Below are positions 32,202 through 44,551 of a DNA stretch of 64,000 nucleotides, piece after piece. Below the pieces are notes generated by a model, which made no database searches, was not told the origin of the DNA, and worked only from the letters and a program-made list of their open reading frames with translations. How positions within the stretch are numbered: the stretch's first letter is position 1; the number at the start of each line of letters is the position of its first letter. The translations under genes were made by a program, and so were the position numbers. Location: NCBI GenBank assembly GCA_029747015.1, contig JAKOGI010000002.1, positions 1,221,001 through 1,285,000 on the forward strand, given 5' to 3'. The stretch comes from Carnegiea gigantea. Taxonomy: Eukaryota; Streptophyta; Magnoliopsida; Caryophyllales; Cactaceae.

Positions 32202-35200
32202 TCAGGTTGTTCTAATTAAGCCTAGTTCGAGTCTATTCCTTTCAAATTGTTCTCTACTCAATGCCTTTGTGAATATATCAGCAATTTGATTTTTAGTGGC
32301 ACAAAAATTCATTGAGATTACTCCTTTTTCAACATTGTCTCTTAGAAAATGATGACGAATGTCAATATGTTTTGTTCTTTTGTGTTGACATGGATTTTTG
32401 GCAATGTTAATTGCACTTGTATTGTCACAATAAATAGGAATGCATCCTATGTCAACACAAAAGTCCTTGAGTTGTTGTCTTATCCATAATAACTGAGCAC
32501 AACAAGATGCAGCTGCCACATACTCAGCTTCTACTGTGGACAAGGCAACAGAGAGTTGTTTCTTGGTTGCCCAAGATACCAAACAAGGTCCAAGAAAGTG
32601 AGCCATACCTGAGGTGCTTTTTCTATCAACCAAGAAACCTGCATAATCAGCATCAGCATACCCAACAAGATCGAAGTTGCACCCTCTAGGATACCATAAG
32701 GCTAGATCAGGTGTATGTTTTAAGTATCTTAAAATCCTTTTTACAGCCTTAAGATGAGTTTCTTTAGGGTTAGACTGAAAACGTGCACATAGACCAACAC
32801 TGAAAACAATGTCAGGTCTACTAGCCGTCAGGTATAGGAGTGACCCTATCATGCCCCTACAGGATTTCTCCTCAACTGAGGGACTACCATCATCCATTAC
32901 TAACCTGGCTGAGGGAGAGATGGGAGTATCAATGGGCTTGGCCGACTCCATCTTAAAACGCTTAAGTAACTCTCTGATATACTTTTGTTGATGGATCATG
33001 GTGCCGTTTGAAGTTTGCTTGATTTGCAAGCCTAGAAAGAAATTAAGCTCACCCATCATGCTCATTTCAAACTCACTCCTCATCATTTTTGAAAATTCAT
33101 TGCACAAATCATGATGAGTTGCACCAAATATGATATCATCGACATATACTTGGACAATCAACAAATGTTCCCCCTTAGATTTTAGAAACAAGGTATTGTC
33201 TACCTTGCCTCTTGTAAAACTATTTTCTAATAAAAAGCTTGACAACCGCTCATACCAAGCTCTAGGGGCTTGTTTTAAACCATAAAGTGCTTTGTCAAGT
33301 TTGAAAACATAGTTAGAAAATTCATTACTTTCAAAACCAGGGGGTTGTTTAACATACACTTCCTCTTTAAGGTACCCATTTAGAAACGCACTTTTAACAT
33401 CCATTTGATATAACTTGATCTCCATGTGGGCTGCAAAAGCTATCAAGATTCGAATGGCTTCCATCCTTGCAACAGGTGCAAAAGTCTCTTCATAATTTGA
33501 TATAACTTGATCTCCATGTGGGCTGCAAAAGCTATCAAGATTCGAATGGCTTCCATCCTTGCAACAGGTGCAAAAGTCTCTTCATAATCAATTCCCTCTT
33601 CTTGGTTGTAGCCTTGAACCACCAGCCGGGCCTTGTTCCTAGTGACTGTTCCGCACTCATCTAGCTTGTTACGGAACACCTACTTGGTTCCAATGATTGT
33701 TCTATCCTCTGGCCGTGGCACAAGGTGCCATACCTTGTTTCTTTCGAACTGATGGAGTTCTTCTTGCATGGCTGTGACCCAATCTGAATCTGCAAGAGTT
33801 TCATTAATATTCTTAGGCTTAATTTTTGAGAGAAAAGCATAGAAAGCACAGAAATTTTTAAGCCTAGATCTAGTTTGAACTCCTGCATTAATATCAGACA
33901 AAATTTGATCAAGAGGATGTGAACTTTGGTATTTCCATGATCGTGGTGAAAGTGGGTTTACAGATATGCTCTCCATCCTAGCTGGAATACTTGGCGAAAC
34001 AAGTTCAGCACCTGTTCCCAAGCCTGTTTGGGAGCCTATTCCTGAAATTATCTCAGAAGGGTTCGGCTGATGTTGTCCCGAACAGGGTTCCACCCTGTTT
34101 CCCCCTGTTTGGTTCACACCCTGCCTACCTTCCTGAAGAACAGCTTCAGGCCTTGATCCTCAGGTTGATCCTTACCTGGTTCATCTTGAAGCAGCATGTC
34201 TTTTCTAACAAGACCTAGTTCGAGGTCTTCCTCCTGTGCATCATTCTCACTTAGAGAGTTAGTTTCATCAAAAAGCACATGCACACTTTCTTCAACACAC
34301 AAGGTTCTCTTATTAAACACTTTGTATGCCTTACTATGTGAGGAATAACCGAGGAATATTGCGTCGTCACTCCTTAGATCAAATTTCCCTAAGGCATCCT
34401 TTCCATTATTATGCACAAAATATTTACACCCAAAAACTCTCAAATGTAAAATATTTGGTTTTCTTCCTTTGAGGATCTCATAAGGAGTTTTGTTAAGAAC
34501 AGGTCTAATCATGCATCTATTTATAATGTAACATGATGTGTTTAAAGCTTCAGCCCAAAAATTTCTAGGAAGACCACTAGCAACAAGCATTGTTCTAGTC
34601 ATGTCCTCTAGAGTACGATTTTTGCGCTCTACCACCCCGTTCTGTTGGGGTGTTCTTGGAGCTGAAAAATTGTGATCAACACCATGCTCATTACAATAGT
34701 CAATAAAGCTCGAATTTTCAAATTCTGTACCATGGTCAGACCTTATGCATACCAAAGAGTGTCCTACCCTTTTCAGTCTTTTTAATGAAAGCAAGAAATT
34801 TTTCAAAAATTTCATCTTTAGAAGCCAAAAACAAAGTCCAAGTGAAACGAGAGTAGTCATCCACTATCACAAGCATATACCTCTTGCCACCTCGGCTCAT
34901 GATCCTCATTGGACCACAAAGATCCATATGTATTAATTCAAGGGGTCGAGTAGTGCTTATACACTTTTTAGACTTAAATGAATTTTTGACTTGTTTGCCT
35001 TTGGCACATGCATCACATACCTTGTCATCATTGAATTTGATGGAAGGTAAGCCAACTACTAAATCTTTGGTTACAAGTTTGTTCAAAAGAGAGTGGCTTG
35101 CATGACCTAGTCTTTTGTGTCAAAGCATAACATCATCTTTTAAGGCACTCAAACAAGTCAAATTATTTTGGGGAAGAGTAGAAATACACACTTTATAAAC

Positions 35201-35596
35201 ATTTTTGTGTCGCTTCCCCCTCAACACAACATCTCCTGTGTTCATGTTTACAACCAAGCAACGTGTTGGAGAGAACACTACTAGGTTGTCTTTGTCACAC
35301 AGTTGGGACACACTTAGCAAGTTGTGTTTTAATCCATCCACAAAATAAACATTGTCAATTGAATGGGAGAGTGACTCACCTATCTTACCTATACCGACAA
35401 TTGTCCCAGATTTGCCGTTTCCAAATGCCACACTCCCTCCTTCTGATGCTGTAAGTGAGAGAAAATTGGATTTTTCACCAGTCATATGCCTCGAACACCC
35501 ACTGTCAACATACCATAGCTGCCTATTCCCTAGACTGTTTGCTGCACTGTTTGCTAGGCTGTTTGTAGGGTTGTTCTCTCTCACTTCAGCCTGCAA
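32202..35596 (-). pseudogene. Sirevirus B pol (PR, IN, RT, RNase H)
   Basis: The protease has WYVDSGCSRHM (about 35,500). The HKRLGHAS zinc-binding start of integrase follows a stop at 35,117-35,119. Integrase core motifs are DDYSRFTWTLF, HGTEFENSSF and TPQQNGVVERKNRT, with a frame change near 34,750-34,800. Another frame change occurs near 34,115. Reverse transcriptase starts around 33,680 and shows [31 protein letters not shown] and the catalytic YVDDI (about 33,130-33,150). RNase H has [18 protein letters not shown] and [11 protein letters not shown]. The frame from 33,464 to 32,202 is open for 420 codons. The main lesion in RT is the 92-bp tandem duplication. Confidence 0.9.
33404..33587. 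repeat. Perfect 92-bp tandem duplication within the RT coding region
   Basis: The 92-base unit occurs at 33,404-33,495 and again at 33,496-33,587 without a visible mismatch. It covers the codons around [21 protein letters not shown]. Because 92 is not a multiple of three, it shifts the RT frame. Lack of divergence suggests a recent slippage or an assembly artefact. Confidence 0.9.
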
Positions 35597-35602
35597 AACA
35601 AA

Positions 35603-37369
35603 TCAAGGGTTAGTTTTGGGAACCCAGATCCACTTGGGTCCCATTCCTTTAGACGTGTAAATCTCATCTTTCCTAACCCACATTTGTTTTACATGCACTG
35701 AGTTCTTTTTAATGGCATACTTTCTTATAGGACAAGCATATCGATAATGCCCCGTTTTACCACAATGAAAACAAACAATATTTTCAGGTAATCCCACATA
35801 TTTGTTATTCACTGGGTAGGTCATCTTAGGCACAAAACCTAGTCCTCTTCTATTTTGACTATGATGAGTGTTTAACCATTCCAACGCCCTTGAGGACCTG
35901 TTCCAGAGCTTGTTTGTGGCAAGGTCCGATTCTAAGTGTTTTATTTTTTTAAGCAAGTTTCTGTTTTCTTCCAGCAAAGACTCGACCGTACCTTTTAAGT
36001 CAAGAGATTCTTTTTCTAGCTCAGTCAATTTAGTGGAACAAGTCTCTTCTTTCATGAGTAGAGTTTCTTTAAGCACATTGATGTTTTCATGCAAGGCAAG
36101 AGTCTCTTTGTCAACTTCAAGCTTTTCTAATTTAAGGGTTTCATTTTCAAGTTCTAAATCTCGAACATCCCCTTTTAATTCAGCACATATATCCATTATA
36201 TTGTACACTAATTTCTCAAGAGTTGATTTATTTAGACCACGTATCTTGTTCTTGAGTTGAGTCAGACTATCCGTTGACCCATCATCTGAATCAGTGTCAC
36301 TCCTTGCCATGAGTGCTACGTCAGCTTCCCCAGCTTCAGACCCTTCCTCATCCTCACTTGAATCTCCCCAGGCCGCGAGCATAGCTTTTGAGAATCTTTT
36401 CGCTGAACTGCTTACACCCTGTTTCCTCCCCTGTTTTCTGGGGTGTTCGGGTTCTTGTTCTTCCTTGTGCAATGGGCAGTTTCTCACAATGTGGTCCAGC
36501 TTACCACACTTGAAACACCCAGTGAACTGTTCCCGAGGGGTGTTCCTGGCTTTGCCGAAGTCCTTCCTTTTGATGTTTTCTTTGACTTTCTTGAAGAACT
36601 TCTTAAATTTTTGAGTCATCATGGCAATCTCCTCCTCCTCAGAATCAGAATCATCTTCTAAGGCCTTTAGTGCAAGACCTCGTTCTCTCTTTGTCTCATC
36701 TTTCTGTTGAGAATATTTCCTAAGTTCATATATTTGGAGGTTTCCAATCAGCTCATCTAGGGTGATCTTGTTCATGTCCTTAGCTTCTTGGATGGCCGTT
36801 ACTTTCGCTTCCCAAGAATGAGGTAAAATTCTTAGGATCTTCCTTACCAATTCTTCGGTGGTGAAGGATTTTCCCAAGGATTTCAACTCATTCGTTATGT
36901 GAGTGAAGCGAGTGTACATGTCCATCACACTTTCCCGATCACCCATCTCGAACAGCTCATACTTTCTCATAAGCAATTCAATCCGGGATTGCTTTACTTG
37001 ATTGGTCCCTTTGTGAGCTACTTGCAAAGCATCCTAGATTTCTTTGGCCGACTCACATTCAGATATGCGAGTATATTCATCAGGACTTAGGCCAAAATAT
37101 AGGAGTTTCTTGGCCTTGGCATTCTTCTCCATCATCTTGTAATCTTCAGCATTGAACTCCTTAGGCTCCTTGGGGATTGACTTTCCATCTTCAGTTGTTT
37201 TCTTAGGGATGAGTGGTCCATGCTTGATGAGCATCCACAACTCATAGTCCTCGGCTTGGATGTAGTTTTCCATCCTATTCTTCCACCAACTATAGTGTTG
37301 GCCACTAAAGTATGGTGGACGAGTTATGGATTGACCTTCAAGCATGCCTTGTGGAGTACTCATCTTCAA
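35603..37369 (-). pseudogene. Sirevirus B gag
   Basis: Gag starts at 37,369 (MKMSTPQG; a second ATG follows two codons later). It shows SGQHYSWWKNRMENYIQ, KNAKAKKLLYFGLS and DEYTRIS, and is interrupted by a TAG near 37,034 where Trp is expected. The remaining 474 codons are open (37,027-35,603). This part has a KFKKFFKKVK segment, zinc knuckle CFKCGKLDHIVRNC, a long charged region likely to form coiled coil (LENETLKLEKLEVDKETL), and a second knuckle CFHCGKTGHYRYAC. It ends in TGA just before protease. One nonsense codon separates it from an intact gag. Confidence 0.9.
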
Positions 37370-37407
37370 GGATCTCTCAAAGGTGTGAGCTTTTCAAAGG
37401 AGAACCT

Positions 37408-37419
37408 GCTCTGATACCA
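37408..37419 (-). promoter_or_regulatory. Primer-binding site of Sirevirus B, tRNA-iMet type
   Basis: GCTCTGATACCA in + view is TGGTATCAGAGC on the element strand, two bases from the 5' LTR. Confidence 0.9.
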
Positions 37420-37421
37420 CT

Positions 37422-38922
37422 TGTTGATTTAGAGAGTACACAACCACAAGAGAGGGGTGAATTGTGGTGTCCGATTTTCGTAAGTTGCTGGCAAATAGTC
37501 TGAGACCCTGTTCACACAGATTGTTTCTGAGATAAGCAGAAGCGAAAATCCAACAAAATTTAATGCGGAAATAATGGACACAGGATTTTTTCGTGGAAAA
37601 TACCTCTAGCCCAACTGAGGTTAAAAACCACGACCTACCTCGTGTAAGATTTAAACACTTCACTAAATGGGCTAAACACGTTGCAATAGTAACACATCTT
37701 GTTACAACTTGTAACACACGTAACTTGTCTTCCCTAAGATGAGTTACCCCACGTCCAAAATTCCCTTGATTTGGACACACACTCTTCTCACTCTTGTGAA
37801 AGAAGAATATAAAGGAAAAACACCCTATTACAATACTTCTTTAACTAAGCTAATATAGGGTACAATGAAGTCCTAGTATGCCAACTTTGAAAGCTCAATT
37901 AATTCACTCACAAGGCTCGGTTTTCTTTTCAAACATTTTAGCTCATGAACTCAGATTTTTTCTCTTTGAAAACCGATGTGTCCAAGATTGTAAGAAGCCG
38001 CCTTTTATAGTGCTTGGAACACAATTCATCAAATTTTTGGAAACTAAAAAATCTGAAGAATATAGAATCCTTTACCACAAGGGATGGAAAAACTATTTCT
38101 GAAATTTTTGGAAACTAAAATCCTAGAGAAAATAGAATCCTTTAGCTATAAGGGGTAAGGTGACATGAGCTGAAAAACACTTCCTGAACCGCGTGCATAA
38201 GGCGGTGTTCTTTAGCAGCTAGCCCATGTTTTTCTCAACTACCTTATCCACTTGCCAAAAAATTGGATATTCTTTTTATTCAAAAAGATTTTGCAAATCC
38301 CTTAAGATTTTTGATAACCGTTTTTAGGGTAAGGAATAAGATACTCCATAGAAAAATCTTTCTTGCAAATCTTTAAAGAAGCTGCTCAAAATCCAAAAGA
38401 TAAAAATCGTGCAAAGCAGTTTTTTGCAGCTTATTCAGGAAACACCCTGATCGCCCTGTTTCCAGGGTTGTTCTGAAGGGTGATCCGAAATATTTTCCGA
38501 AAAGCAAAACCGTTTTCAGTGAGTGGTAAATTAAAACTTTCTAATTGGCATATTAACAAGAGTCTAAAAATATAAAACCAAATCAAATCAAGACATCTTG
38601 TTGTAACCACTAGTCATCTTGTAGAACAACTTTGCTGCAAACACTTCACACTTCAAACACAGAACCTGTTTGTCACAGCTGCACTTATATCTTATGTTTC
38701 AAACACTTCACAGGATATGCTTCAAAACACCTTACAGAGCCTGTTCCTCATGGTTGTTCTTACATCGCTGACTTGAGTACCTGTTCTTGATAAACCATTA
38801 GTCAAGCAGTTTTAATATATTGAAGAACAGCAGTAAGGCCCTGTTGGTAAAGCCTGTTTGGAACAACAACAACTGCTACAACACTTGGATTTGTTATCAT
38901 CAAAACCTTATACATTCTAACA
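37422..38922 (-). repeat. 5' LTR of Sirevirus B
   Basis: 1,501 bp, same ends as the 3' LTR. It includes an 11-bp insertion near 38,649 relative to the 3' copy and would carry the element promoter. Confidence 0.92.
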
Positions 38923-39771
38923 GGATCATATCATTGTAAGAGGTTCACATCCAGATAATAATGTGCAATTTAGTTTCATATTACTCTCATTTTCATTGTT
39001 ATTGCGAACTAAATGAGTTGCAATAGCGGTTAACCATCAACAGTGTTTATATGCTCATGTTACAATACAAGAATGCGTGTACTGAGTTTTTGCTCATATT
39101 TTTAAATTATTTTCATATTTTCCATTTTAGGTGATGAAGTATCCGCTTTTAGCAAGCCCCTTTGGAAGTCATTAGATGCTCACACTGGATTTAGCATAGC
39201 ATGAATATTGGAATCGACCTCAGGGTCAAGTTGGACCTATATTCAATATACTTGTATAGTGTGGAGTGCAAGTTATCACATGGTATGATTAGGTTGACGG
39301 TATTAAAGTTAAGTTATTATGGACTTTGGTCTTGAAGTGTTTCAGTTGATAGAATTTGTAATTGTGAATATGAGTTGCAAGATTAAATGGTTTCAGTGAG
39401 CCTTGCCCTTATCAGGACGGCAATAGTGCCTTCTATTATTAAGTCTTCCGCTGCAGTTTTCTGTAAATCATGTCATTAGCATTTTGGGGGCGTTACATAT
39501 AAGGCAGTAAGTGAAGAAGAGATAGAGGCACAACCTTCCAAGATTGTTAATGCAGCAGAGAAGCCAAGGAAAACTTGCCATAGATTGAGGACAGAAGAAA
39601 GGAGCAAGAGGGGGATGCCCTCAAACAGAAAACTCACATGGGCAAGAGGGGGACTGAGGAAGTGACTATGGAGGATATGGAAGAAGAAAGGAGGACCCAG
39701 CTCATAGTGGAAGCTAGACCGGCATACGCACATGATGAGGCGGAGGCTGCTTAGTAGCCCCGCCAAGCGCA

Positions 39772-41070
39772 ATGATCGTTACAACTTTGAACTGTCGTGG
39801 GCTTGGGAACATACGAGTAGTCCGGGCCCTATGGGGCCTATTGAGAGACAAAGATCCCGATGTGGTTTTCTTGTCGGAAACCAAGCTCAAAACAGCATAA
39901 ATGGAGCATGTGAGATGCGCATAAGGTACGAGAACAAACTTTATGTGGATTTTGTGGGTGAAGGAAGGAGGAGGAGTGGGGCCTAGCACCTTTTTGAAAA
40001 AACAGCATGGACCTAACATTGATATCATGGTCTCGAAATCATATTGAGGTAGCTGGTAACTATAACGGGAACCAAAATATTGTAAGATTAACGGGTATTT
40101 ATGTGTATCCAAATAATGAGGATAAGTGGAGAAAATGGGATCTTATCACAAGTCTAAAGAGAGATGGCACACCTTGGCTATGTTTTGGAGACTTTAATGA
40201 AATACTCATGTATGGAGATAAGGTTGGGGGTCCACCGAAAAATCAAGTTGCGATGGAAGACTTCCAAAAAGTAGTGGCTACATGTGAGTTCAAGGATCTG
40301 GGTTTCACGGGTCACCCGTTTACATGGACAAATAATAGGCAGGACGAGGAAAATGTCCAGGAAAGGCTGGACTGTTTCCTTTGTAACAAAGAGTAGAATT
40401 GGGTAATAGGTCATGTCAGGTCGAGCTCGTGTTTATGTCGAACTTAAATGGGTTGAGAATTTCTTGACCTGAACCTAACCCGTTTATTAAACAGGTTGAA
40501 AAATCTTGACCTGTACCCATTTAATTTTAAAATGGGTTGACCCGCTTAACCCGTTTATGATAAACATGTCAAGTTCAGTCTCCTAATTAACTATTTATGC
40601 ATTTAATATTTTCAACTAATATATAATTACAGTGTTAAAAATTAAGTTTACATATCGCATTAAATAATTATTCTTTAAAATTCCCCTGATTCGCCATAAT
40701 TCACAATTTTAAAAAAAATTTATATTCTTAATTATCTAATAAAAACTAAATATATAAATAATAAATGGAAAAATGAGTTGACTTATTAACTCATTTAATT
40801 AAATGGGTTAAGTAGGTACCTTTTCGTGTCGAGAATGTCGAACTAAACGTATCCCATTTAATTAAACGGGTTAAATGTGTCAACCTATTTAATTAAATGG
40901 GTCGAAAATTTATACCTAAACCAACTTAACTTCGTATCAATTTCGGATCGATAATCGTATTGGGTTATCTTTTCCCAACTCTAACAAAGAGTGGCTACAA
41001 GTATTCACATCCAACACAGTCATGCATCTTCCAAAACGTAGGTCTGATCATGTACTTATACTACTAATAA
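39772..41070 (+). pseudogene. LINE ORF2 endonuclease domain, unit 2
   Basis: The ATG at 39,772 reads MIVTTLNCRGLGN, one Trp short of the family WNCRGLGN because TGG has become TTG. FLSETKL, GDFNEIL and FTWTNNRQDEENVQERLD follow in changing frames, then the hAT-like MITE, then the SDH motif near 41,045. It matches unit 1 (188-1,470) but has different substitutions. It retains Gln (CAG) at 40,339 where unit 1 has a TAG. Confidence 0.83.
40394..40983. mobile_element. hAT-like MITE inside the LINE endonuclease, unit 2
   Basis: 590-bp copy of the element at 809-1,374, with ends TAGAATTGGG and CCCAACTCTA and the 8-bp TSD ACAAAGAG at 40,386-40,393 and 40,984-40,991. It is 24 bp longer than the unit 1 copy, which lacks a short stretch of GGGTTGACCCG type near 945. 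Confidence 0.75.
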
Positions 41071-41609
41071 GCGAAAGGATGCAGAACATAAGAGTAAGGC
41101 GAAGAAGAGGAAAAGAATGACACACCAGGTTTGAAAAGGCATGGACTTAGGAGCTAAACTGCGTGGCCATTGTAAGGAAAAGTTGGGCGTCATCTGCGAG
41201 TACAACTCACGGGGAAAGGCTATAGGGGGTATGTGAAGATATCAAAGCAGCATTGGGCACAACTTTCAGATCACTAAGCAACGATAAGAGAAAGGCACTA
41301 GAGGAAATTGCAAGGCTATAGGGACTGAACCAAACGACTACTGTGGTTGAGAAGACCCGAAGCCCAAACCATAGAATTGAAGAGATTGAACAAATGAAAG
41401 AAACGATGTGGTTCCAAAGGAGCCGACAGAACTGGCTCACAGATGGGGATCGAAATACTACATTCTTTCATGAAAAGGCATCCCAAAGGTCCAGGACAAC
41501 AGAGTGCAGCGAATCCAAAACAGTTCTGGGCAATGGATTGAGGATAAAGAGGACATCGAGGAGGTTTTTCTAGACTATTTCCAAACTTTATTTGCTAGAG
41601 GTGAATCCA

Positions 41610-42790
41610 CAAACTGGGACAAGGTTATGGATCCCGGGTCACGCCAGAAATGAATGAAAACCTGATGAAGCCTTACCTTGGGCACGAGGTGTATGAAGCG
41701 CTCAACCAAATGCAACCTACGAGGTGCCAGGACCTGATGGAATGCCTGCAATTTTTTTCCAACATTATTGGCACATAGTGGAACTAGAGGTGACTCAAAT
41801 TGTAATGGACATACTAAATGGAAATATTAGCCCGGAATCTTTTAACAACAGTTTCATCGCCGTCATCCCGAAGGTTAAAGCGCTAGAGTCTCCAAAAGAT
41901 TTTCGGCCAATAAGCCTATGCAACGTAATATATAAGTAAGCTTCCAAAGTCCTTGTTAATAGGCTCAAACCCATACTCCCGCACATAATTCATGAGTCCC
42001 AGAGTGCATTTGTACTGGGCAGGTTAATTACTGACAATATCATTACGCATTTTGAGCACTTCCATTTTTTAAAGAAAAGGAAATGCACGAGAGGTAAAGG
42101 TTACATGGCACTGAAGCTAGATATGAGTAAAACCTATGACCGGGTTGAATGGAAGTATTTGAGACTATGCTTCTGTAGCTGGGTTTTAATCGTAGATGGG
42201 TTGATTTGGTTATGAGTTTGGTGTCCTCTGTCTACTATCAGGTGCTAATCAATGGCTACCCGTACAAAGTGATACGGCCCCAGAGGGGCCTTAGACAAGG
42301 TGACCCCCTCTCATGTATCTTTTCCTAGTATGCGCGAAAGGCCTCTCTAACTTGATTAATAATGCTGTGAGGACCAGATCACTTCATGGAATCAAGGTAT
42401 GCAGAGAAGCAACCATGGTTTCACATTTATTTTTTGCAGATGATAGCCAGCTATTTGCTAGGGCGAACAGTCAGAAGCAAAAACAATAAACAACATTCTT
42501 CAACATTATGAAGCTGCTTTGGGACAAATGGTCAACCTGGACAAGTTCGAGGTCTCATATAGCCGAAACGTGAGCGATAACATGCGCAATATGCTTCATG
42601 AGAAGTTAGGTTTTAAGGAAGTTGAGACCCACCAACACTATTTGGGGCTTCCAACCTATGTTGGAAGATCCAAAAAAGCGGTTTTTCAAGAAGTTCATGA
42701 TCAAGTCCGGAAGAAACTAAAGGGCTGGAAGGAAAAATTATTATCCAAAGCGGGAAAGAAGGTGCTTCCGAAAGCAGTAATTTAGGCCAT
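41610..42790 (+). pseudogene. LINE ORF2 reverse transcriptase, unit 2
   Basis: The RTE insertion of unit 1 is absent here. Motifs: GPDGMPAIFFQHYWH, FIAVIPKV, DFRPISLCNVIYK followed by [24 protein letters not shown] (conserved, unlike unit 1), FADDSQLF, and thumb-like VNLDKFEVSYSRN. A short deletion near 41,633 and frameshifts near 41,720 and 42,160 break the frame. Confidence 0.85.
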
Positions 42791-42977
42791 TCCTATGTAC
42801 ATAATGCAGTGTTTTAAGTTCCCGAGGACCTTGTGTGATGATCTGGAATGTCTATGTCGGAGATTCTGGTGGGCCCAAAATGTGGAAAATAAACGCCTAG
42901 CGTGGATGGTTTGAGATAAACTATGTGAACTAAAGAGAGAGGGGGGGCTGGGCTTTCCGAAATTCCATCACTTTAAT

Positions 42978-44483
42978 ATGGCAATGTTGGCTAAACAGTG
43001 TTGGAGATTGGTAATGGATGAGGAATCTTTAGTCTCACGAATCCTCAAGGCAAGATATTATCCACGTACTTCTTTCTGGGAGGCAAAAATCGGATTTCAA
43101 CCCAGCTATGTTTGGAGAAGCATTTTGAAGGCGAGAAAAGTCCTGGAGATGGGATACCAATGGAATATTGGTGATGGGAACAAAGTCAAAATATGGGGAA
43201 GCAAGTGGTTGCCACAGCAAAATGCAAGCAGAATCATCACAACACCTCGTTTGCTTAGGCCTGATTCATATGTTATCGACCTAATTGACCCTATTGAAAG
43301 GAAATGGCGGGTAGAGCTGGTGCAGAACATTTTCCTACCATCGCAGGCTATAGATATCATGTCCATACCTCTGGCCACGGAGGCTCATGCAGACTATGTT
43401 ATATGGGAGCCTGAAACAGATGGTGTTTTTCCAGTGAGGATGGCATGCTAGTTGATCAGAGGAGCACACTTTTTCCATGAAGGCTCCCCCCAAGTGACCA
43501 CTTCGGGCCACTATGATGGGAGATGGGAGAGATTATGGGAGGCAACTGCAGCACCGAGAACAAAGAATTTCCTTTGGAGAGCTTGCCATGACAGCTTAGC
43601 CACCCGAGTAAACTTGCATAAAAGCGGATTAGATGTTGATGTTTATTACCCTTTGTGTGGTGAGGACTATGAAACAGTGACATACCTTCTGACAGATTGC
43701 AACTGGGCAAAATTATTATAGAGAATGTCTCCATTTTGCTTTGAAGTTGAGGAGAAAGAAGCAAGGGATGTTGGTATGTGGTGTCACTTACTATTCGAGA
43801 AGATGGATAAGGACCAGAGGGGATTATTCTCAGCGATTGCTAGCTCTATATGGAGAATAAGGAATGACTGGGTATTTGAGGAAAAGAGGTGGAACATCAT
43901 TAAAACCTTGCAGGTGGAAGTGGATGGATGGCAACGTTTCAGGGAAGCCACAGAGAGGAAGAATTGCCCTCGTGCTGCACAAAAAAAGAGCTCAGAGAAA
44001 TGGCTTCCGCCGAGGGAAATGTTGTATAAGGCAAATGTGGATGCTGCTCTGGACAGAGGGTATGGAAGAGGATGCAGACTAATTATCTGAGACTCAAAAG
44101 GTGCTCAAATGGTAGCAGCATGTGTGAAGGCAGAGGCAAACTAGGATGCAAAAACAACAGAGGCATATGCTGTATTTCAAGGGTTGAAGATTGCTCGGGA
44201 AGCTGGCATAGGAGATCTGGTGATAGAGTCTGATGCATTGAGAGTGGTTCAGGCCCTTCATGGTAGCAAAAGAAGATCATATGCTAGCATCTTTATTGAT
44301 AAGGCTTTAAGCCTAGTTCCTTATTTCAATGTCATTTCCTTTTGTCATGTTAATCATTCTACTAATAGTGTGGCTCATGAACTAGCAAAGCATGCTCTGA
44401 GTATGGATGGAGAGAGGGTATGGTTAGAGGAGGGACCGAATTGCATCACTAGCCTAGTTGAGAAGAAAAACCACACGATGTAA
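42978..44483 (+). pseudogene. LINE ORF2 zf-RVT and RNase H domains, unit 2
   Basis: A long open stretch (42,978-43,451) covers the segment before zf-RVT, with MAMLAKQCWRLV and GNKVKIWGSKWLP. The zinc-binding core has AAPRTKNFLWRACHDSLATR, then YPLCGEDYETVTYLLTDC, so the first Cys of the unit 1 CPLC is Tyr here. RNase H runs from about 44,020 with NVDAA, then ESDALRVVQAL, NHSTNSVAHELAKHAL and a stop at 44,481-44,483. Stops near 43,449, 43,721, 44,088 and 44,141 disable it. Confidence 0.84.
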
Positions 44484-44520
44484 CTTGATTTCATTGAATG
44501 AGAAACCCATCTTCCATCTC

Positions 44521-44551
44521 AAAAAAAAAAAAAAAAAAAAGTCTGCATGAC
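44521..44551 (+). other. LINE poly(A) tail and 3' target-site duplication, unit 2
   Basis: Twenty A residues, then GTCTGCATGAC, matching GTTTGGATGAC at the LINE 5' end (23,894-23,904) with two mismatches. Confidence 0.75.

Larger units (their letters stand above)
27846..38922 (-). mobile_element. Sirevirus-type Copia element B, complete structure
   Basis: This 11,077-bp element lies on the minus strand. It has two LTRs of about 1.5 kb, a tRNA-iMet PBS, gag with two zinc knuckles, pol, an extra 3' ORF and a PPT. The TSD is a perfect GGATC at 27,841-27,845 and 38,923-38,927. The LTRs are similar but not identical, with scattered substitutions and an 11-bp insertion near 38,649 in the 5' LTR. 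It is far better preserved than the intronic family, but it still has stops and frame breaks in gag, between PR and IN, within IN, and at a 92-bp duplication in RT. Confidence 0.92.
25003..39497. mobile_element. Ty3/gypsy-like solo LTR inside the LINE (interrupted by Sirevirus B)
   Basis: The outer insertion begins TGTAATAACC and ends GGGGGCGTTACA, complementary ends of the kind seen in Tekay/Del-type gypsy LTRs. Flanks are TGTAA (24,998-25,002) and TATAA (39,498-39,502), a 5-bp TSD with one mismatch. Without Sirevirus B it is about 3.4 kb and has no coding region, PBS or PPT, so I read it as a solo LTR. The two parts are 25,003-27,845 and 38,928-39,497. The short frames in it do not look like genes. 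Confidence 0.65.
23905..44540 (+). mobile_element. L1-type LINE, unit 2 copy, near full length and interrupted
   Basis: The LINE starts after GTTTGGATGAC (23,894-23,904) and ends in a 20-A tail (44,521-44,540) followed by GTCTGCATGAC. Its sequence is 23,905-25,002 plus 39,498-44,540. The gap between is a solo LTR with a nested Sirevirus. It carries a 5' UTR of about 100 bp, ORF1 and a degenerate ORF2 with the hAT-like MITE. It shows what lies left of the window for the unit 1 copy. The corresponding site at 62,020-62,031 is empty. Confidence 0.88.

Noticed and set aside
33404..33587. 92-bp repeat considered as a regulatory tandem array
   Set aside because: It lies wholly inside RT codons and only two perfect copies exist, so duplication of coding sequence explains it.
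35868..36614. Plus-strand Ser/Phe-rich frames opposite Sirevirus B gag
   Set aside because: Antisense shadows of the Lys/Glu-rich coiled-coil region of gag.
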